A stretch of 64,000 bases of DNA from Alkalihalobacillus sp. LMS39. Its GTDB lineage: Bacteria > Bacillota > Bacilli > Bacillales > Bacillaceae_F. Location of the stretch: contig NZ_CP093300.1 of the NCBI RefSeq assembly GCF_022812285.1, positions 4,030,001 through 4,094,000 on the forward strand, read 5' to 3'. The notes under the pieces were generated by a model, which searched no databases, had not been told where the DNA came from, and saw nothing but the letters and a program-made list of their open reading frames with translations. The position numbers and the translations under genes are program-made. Shown here one piece after another: positions 1 through 9,929 of this stretch. Position 1 is the stretch's first letter; each line of letters begins with the position of its first letter.

Positions 1-2387
1 GAGCTGTTATTAATGGATGGCGGAAGTACTTTTATTCTTACTCGGTTTGCCTCTCTTATATATTGAAGTAATTTCTGGTCATGATAACTAACACTCGTCA
101 ATAGTGCCGCATAAAAAGCATGTGGATAATGAGCTTTTAAGTACGCTAATTGGTAAGCAATGACACTATAGGCAACCGCATGACTGCGATTAAATCCATA
201 ATTTGAAAATCTAACAATTTGGTCGTACACTTCATTTGCACTCGATTCACTATATCCACTTTGAATCGCCCCAGCAATAAACTTTGCTCTTTGATGCTCT
301 AAATCCTCTCGTTTCTTTTTGCTAACAGCTCTACGTAATAAATCTGCTTCTCCTAAAGAAAAACCAGCCATACTAGAAGCAATTTTCATAATTTGCTCTT
401 GATAAATCATAACCCCATATGTTTTTTCTAAAATCGGTTGCATATGTGGGTGGATATAATATGGTTGTTTTTTTCCATGCTTTCTATCAATATAATCATC
501 GATAAACTGCATCGGCCCTGGTCTGTACAAAGCATTAACCGCCACAATATCTTCAAATTCTGTTGGGCCTAATTTCTTTAAGACTTGGCGCATCCCTTCC
601 GATTCTAATTGAAAAACGCCAGTCGTCTCTCCACGACTTAAAAGCTGATACGTCTTTTCGTCTGACATATCGATTTTGTCTATATCGACATCCACCTTTT
701 CATATGACTGGATTAGTGAAACAATTTCTTCGATTAAGGTTAAATTCCGTAATCCCAGAAAGTCCATTTTAAGCAATCCAATTTCTTCTAATATGGCCAT
801 CGGATATTGCGTTAATGCCATATCTTCTTGCCCAGGCTGCAATGCGACCGATTGTAACAATGGCTTTTCACTTATTACAATCCCCGCTGCATGTGTGGAT
901 GTGTGTCTTGGAAGGCCTTCTACTTTTTTAGCTGTTTCAAATAATAACTGTGCTTGTTCTGAGCGTTCAATGAGAGCTTTCATGTCTTTACTTTCTCGAA
1001 GTGCTTTTTGCAACGTCATACCAGGAGCACTCGGAATTTGTTTTGCTAATTTATCAATAATGGCTTGATCGATGACTAATGCTTTCCCTACATCACGAAT
1101 GGCCGCTTTAGCAGCTAATGTCCCAAAGGTAATGATTTGAGCGACGTTGTTTTTACTATATTTCTGTTTCACATATTCAATTACTTCATCTCGACGTTGG
1201 TCAGAGAAATCAATATCAATATCTGGCATCGAAATTCGCTCTGGATTTAAAAAACGTTCAAATAATAAATCATAGCGAATCGGGTCTACTTTCGTAATAT
1301 TTAATAAATAAGCCACTAATGAACCCGCTGCTGAACCACGACCTGGTCCTGTCATAATTCCATTTTCTCTCGCAAACTTCATAAAATCCCAAACAATTAA
1401 GAAATAATCACTAAAGTTCATTGACGCAATAACGTCAAGCTCGTACTCAAGCCGTTGATACACTTTGCTCTCATTTGGGTAGCGAATTTGCACTTCTTTT
1501 TTACATAAATGCTGCAAATACTCGTGAGCTGTCATTTGTTTGTCTGGCAAAGGATATTTTGGTAATAAATGTTGGTGAAAATGCAATTCAACATGACACA
1601 TGTTAGCAATATCAATTGTATGTTGTATCGCCTCTGGAACAGCTTTAAAAAGAGATGTCATCTCATCTTTTGCTTTTAAATAATATTGAAGTGTTTTTTC
1701 TTCTTTTATATTGCTATCTATTGGCTCACCTAACCGAATGGCTTGTACCGTTTCATAAGCCATTGCATCTTCCTTTTCGAGAAAATGAACGTGATTTGTC
1801 GCGACAACCCGGACTTGATGCTTTTTCGCTTGTGTATACAATTCTTCAACCATTTGAATATCTCGTTTTTCATGAAGTTGCAATTCAATAAATATATTTT
1901 CGACTCCTACTTGATGAATAAATTGTTGAATAACATTCGTTGCTTCATCATATTGTTGTTGAAATATAGCTTTTGATAGCTCCCCATCTTCAAATGGAAG
2001 AATGACTAGTAATTCTTCTTTATATGCCCACAGTGTTTCTTTATCAATAGCAGGAGTACGGTATCTCCCCATTTGAGCTTTTGTCGATAAAGCTAATAGA
2101 TGTTCATATCCTTTATTATTTTTTGCCAATACGACCACTTTTGATGTTTCCAGATTATACGCTGTATCATTTTTATGTACTACGTCTAACTCGAGACCTA
2201 CTATTGGCTTAATCCCATGTTCAAGACAAAGTTTATAAAATGGAATTAGTCCATATACAACATTTTTATCTGTTAATGCTAGCGCTGAAATTCCTTTCTC
2301 TTTCGCCGAGAGGACCAAATCTTTTATTCTGCAAACTCCACTTAATAGGCTATATTCACTATGGATATGTAAATGAGCAAAAGCCAT
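1..2387 (-). CDS. dnaE: DNA polymerase III subunit alpha (DnaE), 3' end cut by window
   Basis: Replicative DNA polymerase alpha subunit of the DnaE class; in Bacillus DnaE works with PolC, extending primers at the fork. The first 795 or so residues are present: an N-terminal PHP domain beginning MAFAHLHIHSEYSLL, then the palm with PDIDIDF near residues 388-394, which carries two catalytic aspartates. The reading frame is open to base 1, so the fingers end, beta-binding and OB-fold regions lie outside. The ATG at 2387 follows AAAGAGGTG at good spacing. ytrH diverges from it, as in B. subtilis. Full-length family members are about 1100 residues. Identification is very secure. Confidence 0.97.
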   Translation of the reverse strand, partial: MAFAHLHIHSEYSLLSGVCRIKDLVLSAKEKGISALALTDKNVVYGLIPFYKLCLEHGIKPIVGLELDVVHKNDTAYNLETSKVVVLAKNNKGYEHLLALSTKAQMGRYRTPAIDKETLWAYKEELLVILPFEDGELSKAIFQQQYDEATNVIQQFIHQVGVENIFIELQLHEKRDIQMVEELYTQAKKHQVRVVATNHVHFLEKEDAMAYETVQAIRLGEPIDSNIKEEKTLQYYLKAKDEMTSLFKAVPEAIQHTIDIANMCHVELHFHQHLLPKYPLPDKQMTAHEYLQHLCKKEVQIRYPNESKVYQRLEYELDVIASMNFSDYFLIVWDFMKFARENGIMTGPGRGSAAGSLVAYLLNITKVDPIRYDLLFERFLNPERISMPDIDIDFSDQRRDEVIEYVKQKYSKNNVAQIITFGTLAAKAAIRDVGKALVIDQAIIDKLAKQIPSAPGMTLQKALRESKDMKALIERSEQAQLLFETAKKVEGLPRHTSTHAAGIVISEKPLLQSVALQPGQEDMALTQYPMAILEEIGLLKMDFLGLRNLTLIEEIVSLIQSYEKVDVDIDKIDMSDEKTYQLLSRGETTGVFQLESEGMRQVLKKLGPTEFEDIVAVNALYRPGPMQFIDDYIDRKHGKKQPYYIHPHMQPILEKTYGVMIYQEQIMKIASSMAGFSLGEADLLRRAVSKKKREDLEHQRAKFIAGAIQSGYSESSANEVYDQIVRFSNYGFNRSHAVAYSVIAYQLAYLKAHYPHAFYAALLTSVSYHDQKLLQYIREANRVRIKVLPPSINNS

Positions 2388-2529
2388 AGCTACACCTCTT
2401 TCCTTTTTCCGTTCTCAATCCTTTCCTTATAGTATGGATAACCATTATAAAAAAAACAAGCATATTCCATCTAAAGACGAGCTATATATGATAATAGGAA
2501 AACAAGAGAAATAAAAGAAGGAGGAGCCA

Positions 2530-2865
2530 ATGGACCGTACATTATTAGCGACTCTCATCATTGACTTTTTTGTGGCGTTTGGAGTGATTATTGGGGGTGC
2601 GATTATCGGAGGAATGGCCGCATTTTTAACGGGTGATCCCCCTTTAAAGACGATACATGACCTCGCTGGCAGTTTGAAAATTTGGGCTCTTGTTGCTGCC
2701 ATTGGAGGAACATTTGATGCCTTTACTAGTTTAGAACGAGGACTTTTTCAAGGTACCCATGATGACATTATAAAAACATTATTAATGATTCTTGCTGCCT
2801 TAAGTGGGGCACATAGTGGGACAACAATTATTCAATGGATTACCCAGGAGCATTTAGGTCCATGA
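2530..2865 (+). CDS. ytrH: YtrH family sporulation membrane protein
   Basis: Small hydrophobic protein of 111 residues with about three membrane segments (near 8-32, 50-62 and 78-98), rich in glycine and alanine. It matches YtrH, which in B. subtilis is made in the mother cell under sigma-E and is needed for efficient sporulation; its biochemical role is unknown. The start follows GGAGGAGCC closely. Its stop overlaps the ytrI ATG (ATGA), so the two are translationally coupled. A GCATATT at 2460-2466 could be a sigma-E -35 element, but I could not find a convincing -10 at correct spacing. Confidence 0.88.
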   Translation: MDRTLLATLIIDFFVAFGVIIGGAIIGGMAAFLTGDPPLKTIHDLAGSLKIWALVAAIGGTFDAFTSLERGLFQGTHDDIIKTLLMILAALSGAHSGTTIIQWITQEHLGP

Positions 2866-3368
2866 GAATTCCTCCTTATTATAAGCGGCCTGGCTGGCAA
2901 CGTTTTTTTGCCGGAATCATTATCGGCATGCTAATCGGCTGGGGGTTTTTCGTCTATCATTTTGGAACGATACATGACCGCTTAATCATTAAGCTAAAAA
3001 CTCAAGAAATTACGATTCAAAATTTAAATGAGGACCTTGAAGAATTACGAAGTACGGAAAAGAGACTAAATGAAGAAAATCAAAAAAAATTAACAATTCA
3101 AGAAATTGAAGTGGACTTTACAAATGATAAAGATTTACGATTAAACGAATTAACGATTTACGAATTAAAAAGCAGTGTCATTAATGAACTTAAAGGATTA
3201 AAAGGAAAAGACATTGCTTCTGTTGCTGAAACGAATGATTTAATGCTTAAAACGATTGAAAATAAAATATTTGAAATTGGAGAAACAAAGTATAGGTTAA
3301 AACGAGAACAAGTGTATTTATTTACAACACTTACGTTATATTTAAAAATTGAAATTGTGACTGGTTAA
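2862..3368 (+). CDS. ytrI: YtrI family sporulation membrane protein
   Basis: Protein of 168 residues with a basic N-terminus, one membrane segment (about residues 16-34, FFAGIIIGMLIGWGFFVY) and a coiled-coil region (about 40-75), followed by a soluble domain, probably outside the membrane. This fits YtrI, the partner of YtrH in B. subtilis sporulation. An in-frame ATG exists 27 bases upstream, but the ATG at 2862 overlaps the ytrH stop and sits 11 bases after AGGAG. It also gives the usual family length. Function is inferred from family and position only. Confidence 0.85.
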   Translation: MRIPPYYKRPGWQRFFAGIIIGMLIGWGFFVYHFGTIHDRLIIKLKTQEITIQNLNEDLEELRSTEKRLNEENQKKLTIQEIEVDFTNDKDLRLNELTIYELKSSVINELKGLKGKDIASVAETNDLMLKTIENKIFEIGETKYRLKREQVYLFTTLTLYLKIEIVTG

Positions 3369-3404
3369 GTTCAAAGCGCTATATTGTGGCAAATTCATAG
3401 ATAG

Positions 3405-3454
3405 AAAAAAAGCCTGTCAACCGTGTCACTATTTGCGAGATTTGGTCATCAGGC
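3405..3454 (-). terminator. Terminator-like hairpin after nrnA
   Basis: On the minus strand an imperfect stem (GCCTG...CAGGC with an inner ACC/GGT) is followed by seven Ts. It lies 17 bases past the nrnA stop and is the only candidate there. The stem is interrupted, so confidence is moderate. Confidence 0.5.
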
Positions 3455-3470
3455 AGTGGAGTAACCTAAT

Positions 3471-4430
3471 TTAATGGTTACTCCTTTCGTTATAAACTTT
3501 ACATAATGCTTCTAATTCTGCGATTATTGTTTTTGTTTCATCCCAAGATTTAGCCTTTGCTCCTGAGGCAAGTGGATGGCCTCCGCCACTGTATTGTTGT
3601 GCTAACATATGAATTTGTGGTCCCTTTGAACGGAGCCTAACTCTTATTTTGCCGTCTTCATCCTCAACAAAAAACACCCAAGCAACTAATCCTTCAACAT
3701 CTGAAAAGGCGTTAACTAATAGTGAAGATTGTTTTGATGTGACACCAAATTTCTTCATGATTTCTTGTGTCAACGTCATTACACCTAATCCTTGGTTTGT
3801 TAATTCAAAATGTTGGAGTACATACCCTTCTACTCTCGCTATCGTTGCATCTTTTTTATATAGTGCAGAATAAAACTCATTATGGTTAATCCCGACTTCT
3901 AGAAGTAATGCTGTGTAATAATGGGTCGCTGGTGTTGTATTTGGATAGCGGAACCTCCCCGTATCTCCTACAATTCCAGCATATAATAAGCGAGCTGCTT
4001 CTTGTTGCAACTGATACCCTCGTTTTTTCCCTTCCTCATACAATGCAACGATCATCTCACTTGTTGAAGATGCGGATGTATCCACCCAGATGAGGTCCCC
4101 ATAAGGCTCTTCATTTGGATGATGGTCAATTTTTATCATGTAATCCCCGTTTGTATACCGTAAATCACTAATTCTTTCTGTATTGCCTGTATCACAAACA
4201 ATAACGAGTGCTCCTTCATACTCATGATCAGAAACGAGGTCCATTTCTGCTAAAAACGTTAACGATGACTCTTCATCTCCCACGATAAATACTCTTTTTT
4301 GGTTGTATGTATCCTGAATAAGGGCAGCGAGTCCTGCTTGTGAACCGATAGCATCCGGGTCTGGACGTTCATGACGATGAATGATAACCGTTTCGTATTG
4401 CTCAATTTTGTCTAAAATGTGCCTAATCAT
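3471..4430 (-). CDS. nrnA: Bifunctional oligoribonuclease/PAP phosphatase NrnA
   Basis: DHH/DHHA1 phosphoesterase of 319 residues. NrnA degrades 2-5 nt nanoRNAs and dephosphorylates 3'-phosphoadenosine 5'-phosphate, functions established for B. subtilis YtqI. Metal-binding motifs are visible: HRHERPDPDAIGS at 18-30, CDTGNTER near 79-86 and the DHH signature at 102-104. The C-terminal substrate-binding DHHA1 motif GGGHPLASGA is near residue 282. An AAGGAG SD precedes the ATG. It lies convergent to ytrHI and divergent from ytpI, as in B. subtilis. Confidence 0.96.
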   Translation of the reverse strand: MIRHILDKIEQYETVIIHRHERPDPDAIGSQAGLAALIQDTYNQKRVFIVGDEESSLTFLAEMDLVSDHEYEGALVIVCDTGNTERISDLRYTNGDYMIKIDHHPNEEPYGDLIWVDTSASSTSEMIVALYEEGKKRGYQLQQEAARLLYAGIVGDTGRFRYPNTTPATHYYTALLLEVGINHNEFYSALYKKDATIARVEGYVLQHFELTNQGLGVMTLTQEIMKKFGVTSKQSSLLVNAFSDVEGLVAWVFFVEDEDGKIRVRLRSKGPQIHMLAQQYSGGGHPLASGAKAKSWDETKTIIAELEALCKVYNERSNH

Positions 4431-4531
4431 TTATTTTCTCCTTTTGTCTCTTTGTCTTTACTGGATTTTCATTATTGTTCACGATACAATAACGAAAGAC
4501 GAATAGCTTGTCCGCGTGAGGAGGAATCTTT

Positions 4532-4834
4532 ATGGTTCAAACATTTTTTATATTAATTATCTTTTCAATTGTCTTCTTCTTTTATTTTAAAGTGAAATAT
4601 TGGCGTACACATCAACCGATAATGAAAAAGTGGACTCAAACAAAAGCAAATATGGCCCTTGGCTCATTTTTACTTTTTTTCGGCTTAAACTCCTTATTAT
4701 TTCCAAGAAGTACACTTGAAATCGTCATTGGTGTTATTTTTTCATTGTTAGGGTCTGCTAATATTTATTTTGGCTATAAAGCATATAAGCACTATATGCC
4801 TTACGCTTTACAAGAAGCAGAAAATCAAAAATAA
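4532..4834 (+). CDS. ytpI: YtpI family membrane protein
   Basis: Protein of 100 residues with three predicted membrane segments (about 3-19, 41-58 and 63-84) and a short charged tail. It matches the YtpI family both in sequence character and in position between nrnA and ytoI. No enzymatic motif is visible and no function is known to me. A strong SD (GAGGAGG) precedes the ATG, and a clear terminator follows the stop. Confidence 0.85.
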   Translation: MVQTFFILIIFSIVFFFYFKVKYWRTHQPIMKKWTQTKANMALGSFLLFFGLNSLLFPRSTLEIVIGVIFSLLGSANIYFGYKAYKHYMPYALQEAENQK

Positions 4835-4852
4835 AAATATTCACATAGTTTT

Positions 4853-4886
4853 ACCCGCTATGAATAATATAGCGGGTTCTTTTTGG
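4853..4886 (+). terminator. Rho-independent terminator of ytpI
   Basis: Perfect 9-bp stem ACCCGCTAT/ATAGCGGGT with a 7-nt loop, followed by TCTTTTT. The T tract follows only in the plus direction. Confidence 0.9.
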
Positions 4887-4889
4887 TCT

Positions 4890-6200
4890 TTAGCGGTCTA
4901 ACAGCTGAGCCATCATTAACGCTTTACAAACAATATCACCTTCGTGGTAAATTTCGACGTCAATCTTCCCATGCTTTCTTCCAATTTCTAATACTTTTGG
5001 CTGGATATTAATTTTACTTTCTATTTGTACTGGCTTAATAAAATAAAGCGTAATGTTTTCGACAACAAGGTCGCCCCGCTTATATTTCTTCAGTACACGA
5101 CTTCCTGATTCCGTTACTAACGTCGTCACAACACCATATGAAAGGGTTCCGAGCTGATTTGTCATTTGTGGTGTAACTTCGCATTGAAACAAATGCTCAG
5201 TTGAAGTCGAGTAATCTTCAAAACGACTCGCAATGATATCTTCAATCGTTTCCCCTACATGTGGTTGCTTTTGCACCATTTGAAGCGCTTTTAGGACATC
5301 TTGTCTACTTATAACTCCAATTAACTTTCGTTGATTGTCCACAACTGGCAATAACTCTATGCCTTCCCAAACCATAATGTGGGCAACAGAAGCTACTGAT
5401 GTACTTTCATTTACAGTAATTGGATTTCGGGTCATCACTTTTTCAATCGGTGTTTGTTTATTCGCTCCTAATACATCTTTGGCTGTAACCATCCCTTGTA
5501 TTTTTAAATTTTCATCAATAACAGGGTAGCGATTATGGCCTGTCTTTTGATTTAATTCATGCCATTTTTCAACCGCATTGGATGTTGTCATATAATATGT
5601 ATCTTGAAGCGGAATTAATATATCATTGACAAGCACTATTTCTTTTTTTATCAGCTGATCATAAATCGCACGGTTAATCATCGTTGCAACCGTAAACGTA
5701 TCATAACTAGTCGAAATAATAGGCAACTCTAGTTCATCTGCTAAATTGATAACTTCTTCACTCGTATCAAATCCACCTGTAATTAAAACTGCTGCACCAG
5801 CCTCTAGCGCAAGTTTATGTACTTGATAACGATTTCCAACGATTAAAAGATTTCCTGAGTCCACATATCTCATCATCGCATCTAGTTTCATCGCTCCGAT
5901 GACAAAACGGTTTAATGTTTTGTATAATCCTTGTCTACCGCCTAACACCGTACCATCGACAATATTAATTACTTCTGCAAATGTTAATTTTTCAATATTC
6001 TCTTTTTTCTTTTTTTCAATACGAATCGTACCAACTCGTTCAATCGTACTCACATACCCTTGATTTTCCGCTTCTTTTATCGCACGGTATGCCGTTCCTT
6101 CACTGACATTTAACGCTTTGGCAATTTGTCTTACCGAAATTTTATGACCAATTTCTAAATCATTAATATATTTTAAAATTTGTTCATGTTTTGTTGCCAA
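4890..6200 (-). CDS. ytoI: YtoI: HTH, DRTGG, CBS-pair and hotdog domain protein
   Basis: Multidomain protein of 436 residues. In order: a winged-helix DNA-binding region (residues 1-60, with ISVRQIAKALNVSEGTAYRAIKEA), a DRTGG domain (about 70-180), two CBS domains (about 190-310) and a C-terminal hotdog thioesterase-like domain. The combination suggests a regulator that senses a nucleotide or acyl ligand; no target is known. I chose the TTG at 6200, giving MATKHEQ, because GGTGA lies five bases upstream. GTG codons at 6212 and 6209 are in frame but sit too close to the SD. A good sigma-A promoter lies upstream at 6261-6289. Confidence 0.9.
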   Translation of the reverse strand: MATKHEQILKYINDLEIGHKISVRQIAKALNVSEGTAYRAIKEAENQGYVSTIERVGTIRIEKKKKENIEKLTFAEVINIVDGTVLGGRQGLYKTLNRFVIGAMKLDAMMRYVDSGNLLIVGNRYQVHKLALEAGAAVLITGGFDTSEEVINLADELELPIISTSYDTFTVATMINRAIYDQLIKKEIVLVNDILIPLQDTYYMTTSNAVEKWHELNQKTGHNRYPVIDENLKIQGMVTAKDVLGANKQTPIEKVMTRNPITVNESTSVASVAHIMVWEGIELLPVVDNQRKLIGVISRQDVLKALQMVQKQPHVGETIEDIIASRFEDYSTSTEHLFQCEVTPQMTNQLGTLSYGVVTTLVTESGSRVLKKYKRGDLVVENITLYFIKPVQIESKINIQPKVLEIGRKHGKIDVEIYHEGDIVCKALMMAQLLDR

Positions 6201-6260
6201 TTCTCTCACCACACCTTCTTTAACTGTACCTGTGGAAAATATTACATCTGTATTATTTTA

Positions 6261-6289
6261 ATTATACAGTTAGAGAATTGACTCATCAA
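6261..6289 (-). promoter_or_regulatory. Sigma-A promoter of ytoI
   Basis: On the minus strand TTGATG is separated by 17 bp from TATAAT, ending about 60 bases before the ytoI start. The -10 is consensus and the -35 is close to it. It overlaps the region just past the stop-side of the neighbouring small gene (stop at 6292). Confidence 0.8.
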
Positions 6290-6291
6290 GA

Positions 6292-6546
6292 CTATCTCCC
6301 GTATCTTCTTCGATTTCTTACCGTTTCTACTTTAATATGTCGTTCTTTTGTTTCGACTTGTCCTTTATTGTTCGTATATAACAGACCAACTAAGTTACCT
6401 GCAATGACAATAACAGCAAAAAATATCCAGCTCAAAGCAAAAATTCCTGCTAACCCATCTACTCCAACTGGTAGACGTGGTAACGCAAAGGCTACTAGAC
6501 CAAAAGCAACTAACAAGCTTAGAAAAAACCGTTGTTTCATTTTCAA
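6292..6546 (-). CDS. Small two-helix membrane protein, unknown function
   Basis: Protein of about 84 residues with two hydrophobic stretches (about 6-24 and 30-54) and a basic, charged tail ending RNRRRYGR. I do not recognise the family. The TTG at 6546 sits nine bases after GGAG; the ATG two codons later (6540) is also possible but has longer spacing. It lies between ytkL and ytoI on the same strand, and a terminator separates it from ytkL. A cytoplasmic-membrane location is inferred from hydrophobicity. Confidence 0.65.
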   Translation of the reverse strand: MKMKQRFFLSLLVAFGLVAFALPRLPVGVDGLAGIFALSWIFFAVIVIAGNLVGLLYTNNKGQVETKERHIKVETVRNRRRYGR

Positions 6547-6598
6547 TTTCCATCACTCCTTTTCCCCTTGTTATTATGATATGTTGTCCAACATAAAA

Positions 6599-6640
6599 AA
6601 GAAGCATAATCCCTTATTTTTAAAGAGATTACGCTTCTTT
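6599..6640 (-). terminator. Bidirectional terminator after ytkL
   Basis: Twelve-pair stem AGAAGCGTAATC/GATTATGCTTCT (with a G-T pair) followed by TTTTTTA on the minus strand. It starts a few bases past the ytkL stop. The plus strand also has a T run after the stem. Confidence 0.85.
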
Positions 6641-6642
6641 TT

Positions 6643-7326
6643 TTACAAGTCTATATGTTCTCCTGCCTTTAATACAACACCTTGATTTGCATTTAATAAC
6701 CGAACAAATTCAGTTGGGTCTTGTTCGATAACAGGGAATGTATTGTAATGTATCGGGACAACTTGTTTTGCTTGAAGCCATTTCGCAGCAAGTGCCGCAT
6801 CTTCTGGACCCATTGTGAAATTATCACCAATAGGAAGAAAAGCTACATCAATCGGATGACGTTCGCCAATTATTTTCATATCTGAAAATAACGCAGTATC
6901 TCCCGCATGAAAAATCGTTTTTCCCTCATTTGAAAATAAAATTCCACTAGGCATTCCTGTATAAATAATTTGTTGTTCTTCTTCAACCTCATAAGATGAC
7001 CCGTGAAAAGCTTGTGTTAATTTTACTGTTCCAAACTCAAACGTGTGTGAACCACCAATATGCATCGGGTGAACAGTAACGCCTTGCCAGCCTAAGTAGG
7101 TAGCTAATTCAAATGGGGCAACAACAAGAGCATCATTTTGTTTTGCTAGCTCAACCGTATCCCCAACATGGTCATTATGACCGTGTGTTAGTAAGATTAC
7201 ATCAACTTGTAACTCATCCACCTTCAAATCAGTAGCACCATTGCCTGAAATAAACGGATCAATAATAATGTTCTTGTTCGCTGTTTTTACTTGGACAACT
7301 GAATGACCATGATACGATACTTTCAT
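6643..7326 (-). CDS. ytkL: Metal-dependent hydrolase YtkL (UPF0173 family)
   Basis: Metallo-beta-lactamase-fold protein of 227 residues. The metal motif [10 protein letters not shown] lies at residues 47-56 (H48, H50, D52, H53), a further ligand candidate is [11 protein letters not shown], and HYNTFP is near the C-terminus. This matches the UPF0173 hydrolase family, whose substrate is unknown. The length is normal. The ATG follows AGGAGTAGATGTC. It is probably transcribed alone, since a strong terminator follows. Confidence 0.9.
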   Translation of the reverse strand: MKVSYHGHSVVQVKTANKNIIIDPFISGNGATDLKVDELQVDVILLTHGHNDHVGDTVELAKQNDALVVAPFELATYLGWQGVTVHPMHIGGSHTFEFGTVKLTQAFHGSSYEVEEEQQIIYTGMPSGILFSNEGKTIFHAGDTALFSDMKIIGERHPIDVAFLPIGDNFTMGPEDAALAAKWLQAKQVVPIHYNTFPVIEQDPTEFVRLLNANQGVVLKAGEHIDL

Positions 7327-7381
7327 GACATCTACTCCTTTATTTGTTTGAGGATTCTTTAATACATTACAATGTTTGTTG

Positions 7382-8242
7382 CTATTTTCCTTCTTCTTTT
7401 TCCTCGTTTATCGGAAAAAGGGAGGCCTTTTTAATGCCTGCCGTTTCTGTTACATAAGAAGCTTCAAGCACAGCTGTTGGGTCAACCGACAACACAACTT
7501 CCTTTAGCTTAGGATACATAAAGCGATTTGTTATACAATAAATAATTAAGCGTTCATCTCCTGTGTACCCGCCTTGCCCATATAAATATGTAATTTGAAC
7601 GTCTGATTCACGGACAAGCAATTCTCCAATTTCATGTGGCTTTTCAGAAATAATCATGACCGATTTCCCTTGATTTAAACCATCTAATACAAAATCTATC
7701 ATTTTTGATACGATATAAAAGACAGCGATTGAAAACATCGCTTGTTCTAATGAAAAGACAAATGCTGCACCTAATAATATAAGAGCATTAATGGCTAATA
7801 AAAATGTACTGATAGGAATATGAAATCGTTTTTGCGCCCATATCGCAATCATTTCTGTACCGTCAACAGCTCCCCCTGATTTAACAACAAGTCCGACACC
7901 CGTTCCTAACAATAAACCGCCATAAAGGACAATTAAGACTTCAGAGGTTGTAATAGCAGCCATCGGCGCTAACCACAATAATCCCGCCGTTGTCACGAGA
8001 TTTGCATAAATTGTTCGATAAACAAAACGTTTCCCCATCACATTCCATGAAAATAATAATGTCGGCAAATTAAGCGATAAATAAGCCACCCATATCGGTA
8101 TGCCCCAAACCGAATGTATCATAATTGAAATAGCCGTTACTCCACCGTCGACTAATCCATTTGGTGCAAGAATTAATTCTAAACCTGCCGCTACTAAAAG
8201 AGACCCTAGTGTTAACATAAAATATTCAATAATTTTTTTCAT
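7382..8242 (-). CDS. YitT family membrane protein (DUF161/DUF2179)
   Basis: Protein of 286 residues with five or six membrane segments in the first 200 residues (glycine-rich, with [11 protein letters not shown] and [13 protein letters not shown]), followed by a soluble C-terminal DUF2179 domain of about 80 residues. This is the YitT architecture; Bacillus genomes carry several paralogues. Their transport substrate is not established. The start [10 protein letters not shown] follows an AGGAG-type SD. It lies between ytkL and ald, all on the minus strand. Confidence 0.85.
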   Translation of the reverse strand: MKKIIEYFMLTLGSLLVAAGLELILAPNGLVDGGVTAISIMIHSVWGIPIWVAYLSLNLPTLLFSWNVMGKRFVYRTIYANLVTTAGLLWLAPMAAITTSEVLIVLYGGLLLGTGVGLVVKSGGAVDGTEMIAIWAQKRFHIPISTFLLAINALILLGAAFVFSLEQAMFSIAVFYIVSKMIDFVLDGLNQGKSVMIISEKPHEIGELLVRESDVQITYLYGQGGYTGDERLIIYCITNRFMYPKLKEVVLSVDPTAVLEASYVTETAGIKKASLFPINEEKEEGK

Positions 8243-8328
8243 GCCCCTACTCCTCTCTCTCTCCTATTTTAGCATATGCTTGTCATGAGCTAGAAATCAT
8301 AGGTATGGGCTTTTTTCAAAAGAGGCAT

Positions 8329-8409
8329 AAAAAAAGGGTAGGACAGCCAATTATTATTTGACATGATAAACTATCTCGTCAAAACATTGTTGTTTGGCTC
8401 CAACCCTCT
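8329..8409 (-). terminator. Long imperfect hairpin terminator after ald
   Basis: On the minus strand an outer stem (AGGGTTGGAGCCAA against TTGGCTGTCCTACCCT) encloses an inner stem (TTTGACGAGATA against TATCATGTCAAA), followed by seven Ts. At about 80 nt it is much longer than a usual terminator. Confidence 0.8.
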
Positions 8410-8426
8410 TCAAATCGTCCTTATTT

Positions 8427-9539
8427 CTATAATAACGTCTCGATACTTTTGAAATCATGTCCTTGCGCAGTGGCAACTGCTTCATATGTGATAAATCCTT
8501 CTAGAGTATTTACCCCTTTTCGTAACGCTTCATTATCATGAATGGCTTTAACATATCCTTTATTTGCAATTTGGACTGCATAAGGAATGGTGACATTAGT
8601 TAATGCTATCGTAGAAGTTCTTGGAACAGCTCCTGGCATATTAGCAACAGCATAATGAAGAACACCATGTTTTTCATACGTCGGATTGTCATGAGTCGTA
8701 ATTCGGTCTGTTGTTGCAAATATCCCACCTTGGTCAACCGCAACATCGACAATGACTGAACCAGCATCCATTGATTTAATCATTTCTTCACTGACAAGAT
8801 GAGGCGCTTTAGCTCCTGGGATTAATACTGCCCCAATAACTAAATCCGACTCTCTTACTGCATCTGCAATGGTATATGGGTTTGAAATAATCGTATGAAT
8901 GTCATTTCCAAATATATCATCTAATTGTCGTAGTCGTTCCGGGCTTAAATCAACAATCGTAACTTCGGCTCCTAGTCCAATCGCTAGTTTTGCTGCATTT
9001 AATCCAACAACGCCGCCACCTATAATCGTGACTTTCCCCCGTTTTACACCAGGTACACCTGAAAGTAATATCCCTTTTCCACCTTTTGTTTTTTCTAAAA
9101 ATTGAGCTCCTATTTGCGAAGCCATCCTCCCCGCTACCTCACTCATTGGGGTGAGAAGGGGTAATGACCCGTTCGATAATTGCACGGTTTCATAGGCAAT
9201 TCCTATTACCTTGCTATCCATTAACGCTTTTGTTAATGTTGGTTCTGGAGCTAAATGTAAATAAGTAAACAAAATGAGCCCCTCACGAAAATATGCATAT
9301 TCTTCTTGAATGGGCTCTTTTACTTTCATAACCATCTCATTATTCCATGCTTCCTCTGCCGATTCAACGATTGTTGCTCCTGCTTCTATATAATCTTCAT
9401 CTAAAAATCCTGAACCAACACCTGCTCCTTTTTGAATGAACACAGCATGCCCTTGGTTAGTCAGTGTAACAACACCAGCTGGCGTCATTGCTACTCGATT
9501 TTCATTATTTTTAATTTCTGTTGGTATTCCTATTTTCAT
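8427..9539 (-). CDS. ald: Alanine dehydrogenase
   Basis: NAD-dependent L-alanine dehydrogenase of 370 residues, which interconverts alanine and pyruvate plus ammonia. In Bacillus it is used for alanine catabolism and is needed for normal sporulation. The N-terminus [17 protein letters not shown] is typical. The pyruvate-binding lysine is in MKVKEP (K72/K74), catalytic H95 is in LHLAPE, and the Rossmann motif [14 protein letters not shown] is near 172. The SD AGAGGGG precedes the ATG by seven bases. The next gene upstream ends four bases before it, so co-transcription is likely. Confidence 0.97.
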   Translation of the reverse strand: MKIGIPTEIKNNENRVAMTPAGVVTLTNQGHAVFIQKGAGVGSGFLDEDYIEAGATIVESAEEAWNNEMVMKVKEPIQEEYAYFREGLILFTYLHLAPEPTLTKALMDSKVIGIAYETVQLSNGSLPLLTPMSEVAGRMASQIGAQFLEKTKGGKGILLSGVPGVKRGKVTIIGGGVVGLNAAKLAIGLGAEVTIVDLSPERLRQLDDIFGNDIHTIISNPYTIADAVRESDLVIGAVLIPGAKAPHLVSEEMIKSMDAGSVIVDVAVDQGGIFATTDRITTHDNPTYEKHGVLHYAVANMPGAVPRTSTIALTNVTIPYAVQIANKGYVKAIHDNEALRKGVNTLEGFITYEAVATAQGHDFKSIETLL

Positions 9540-9542
9540 TTT

Positions 9543-9929
9543 TTACGTCCCCTCTTCATTCTGTTCCCAAATCCATGTGAATAACTCACCTTTTTCATTC
9601 ATAAGGCGAATATCCATTCTTGTTACTTTGGAAAAGCCATGTTGCTTTAATCGGCTCAGTAATTCATCTCGCTCAGAATCTTCTTTTAGTTTTAATGCAG
9701 ATAAGATTTTCTCAACTTCTTCTTTCGCTTTCTCTCCGCGAATGACGGTTTCGCCTTCTTCATATTCATATTTATTAGGATTATCATATTCCCACTCATA
9801 TACGGTATCCTGTTCAACAACTGTGATTCGGACAGAATTGTTCATCATTATCGCCTGTGCCTGTAATGGAAAAGATAATGTTAAGCTAAGTAAACCGATA
9901 ACAAGTAAACGTTTAAATGATTGCTTCAT
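9543..9929 (-). CDS. Secreted hypothetical protein, weakly YusW-like
   Basis: Protein of 128 residues with an N-terminal signal peptide (MKQSFKRLLVIGLLSLTLSF, likely cut after the AQA near residue 26). The mature part is acidic and contains a tyrosine-rich stretch VYEWEYDNPNKYEYEEGE, then a helical region and a C-terminal strand GELFTWIWEQ. The pattern resembles YusW-like secreted proteins, but the match is weak. I chose the ATG at 9929, five bases after GAGGTGA; an ATG two codons upstream overlaps that SD, and a longer frame starts at 9977. It ends four bases before ald. Confidence 0.7.
   Translation of the reverse strand: MKQSFKRLLVIGLLSLTLSFPLQAQAIMMNNSVRITVVEQDTVYEWEYDNPNKYEYEEGETVIRGEKAKEEVEKILSALKLKEDSERDELLSRLKQHGFSKVTRMDIRLMNEKGELFTWIWEQNEEGT

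Noticed and set aside
2460-2492. Sigma-E promoter of ytrHI
   Set aside because: GCATATT fits a -35, but no convincing -10 lies at 14-16 bp, so it is not listed as a feature.
4837-4890. Terminator of ytoI in the minus direction
   Set aside because: The hairpin is followed by As, not Ts, on the minus strand; it serves ytpI only.
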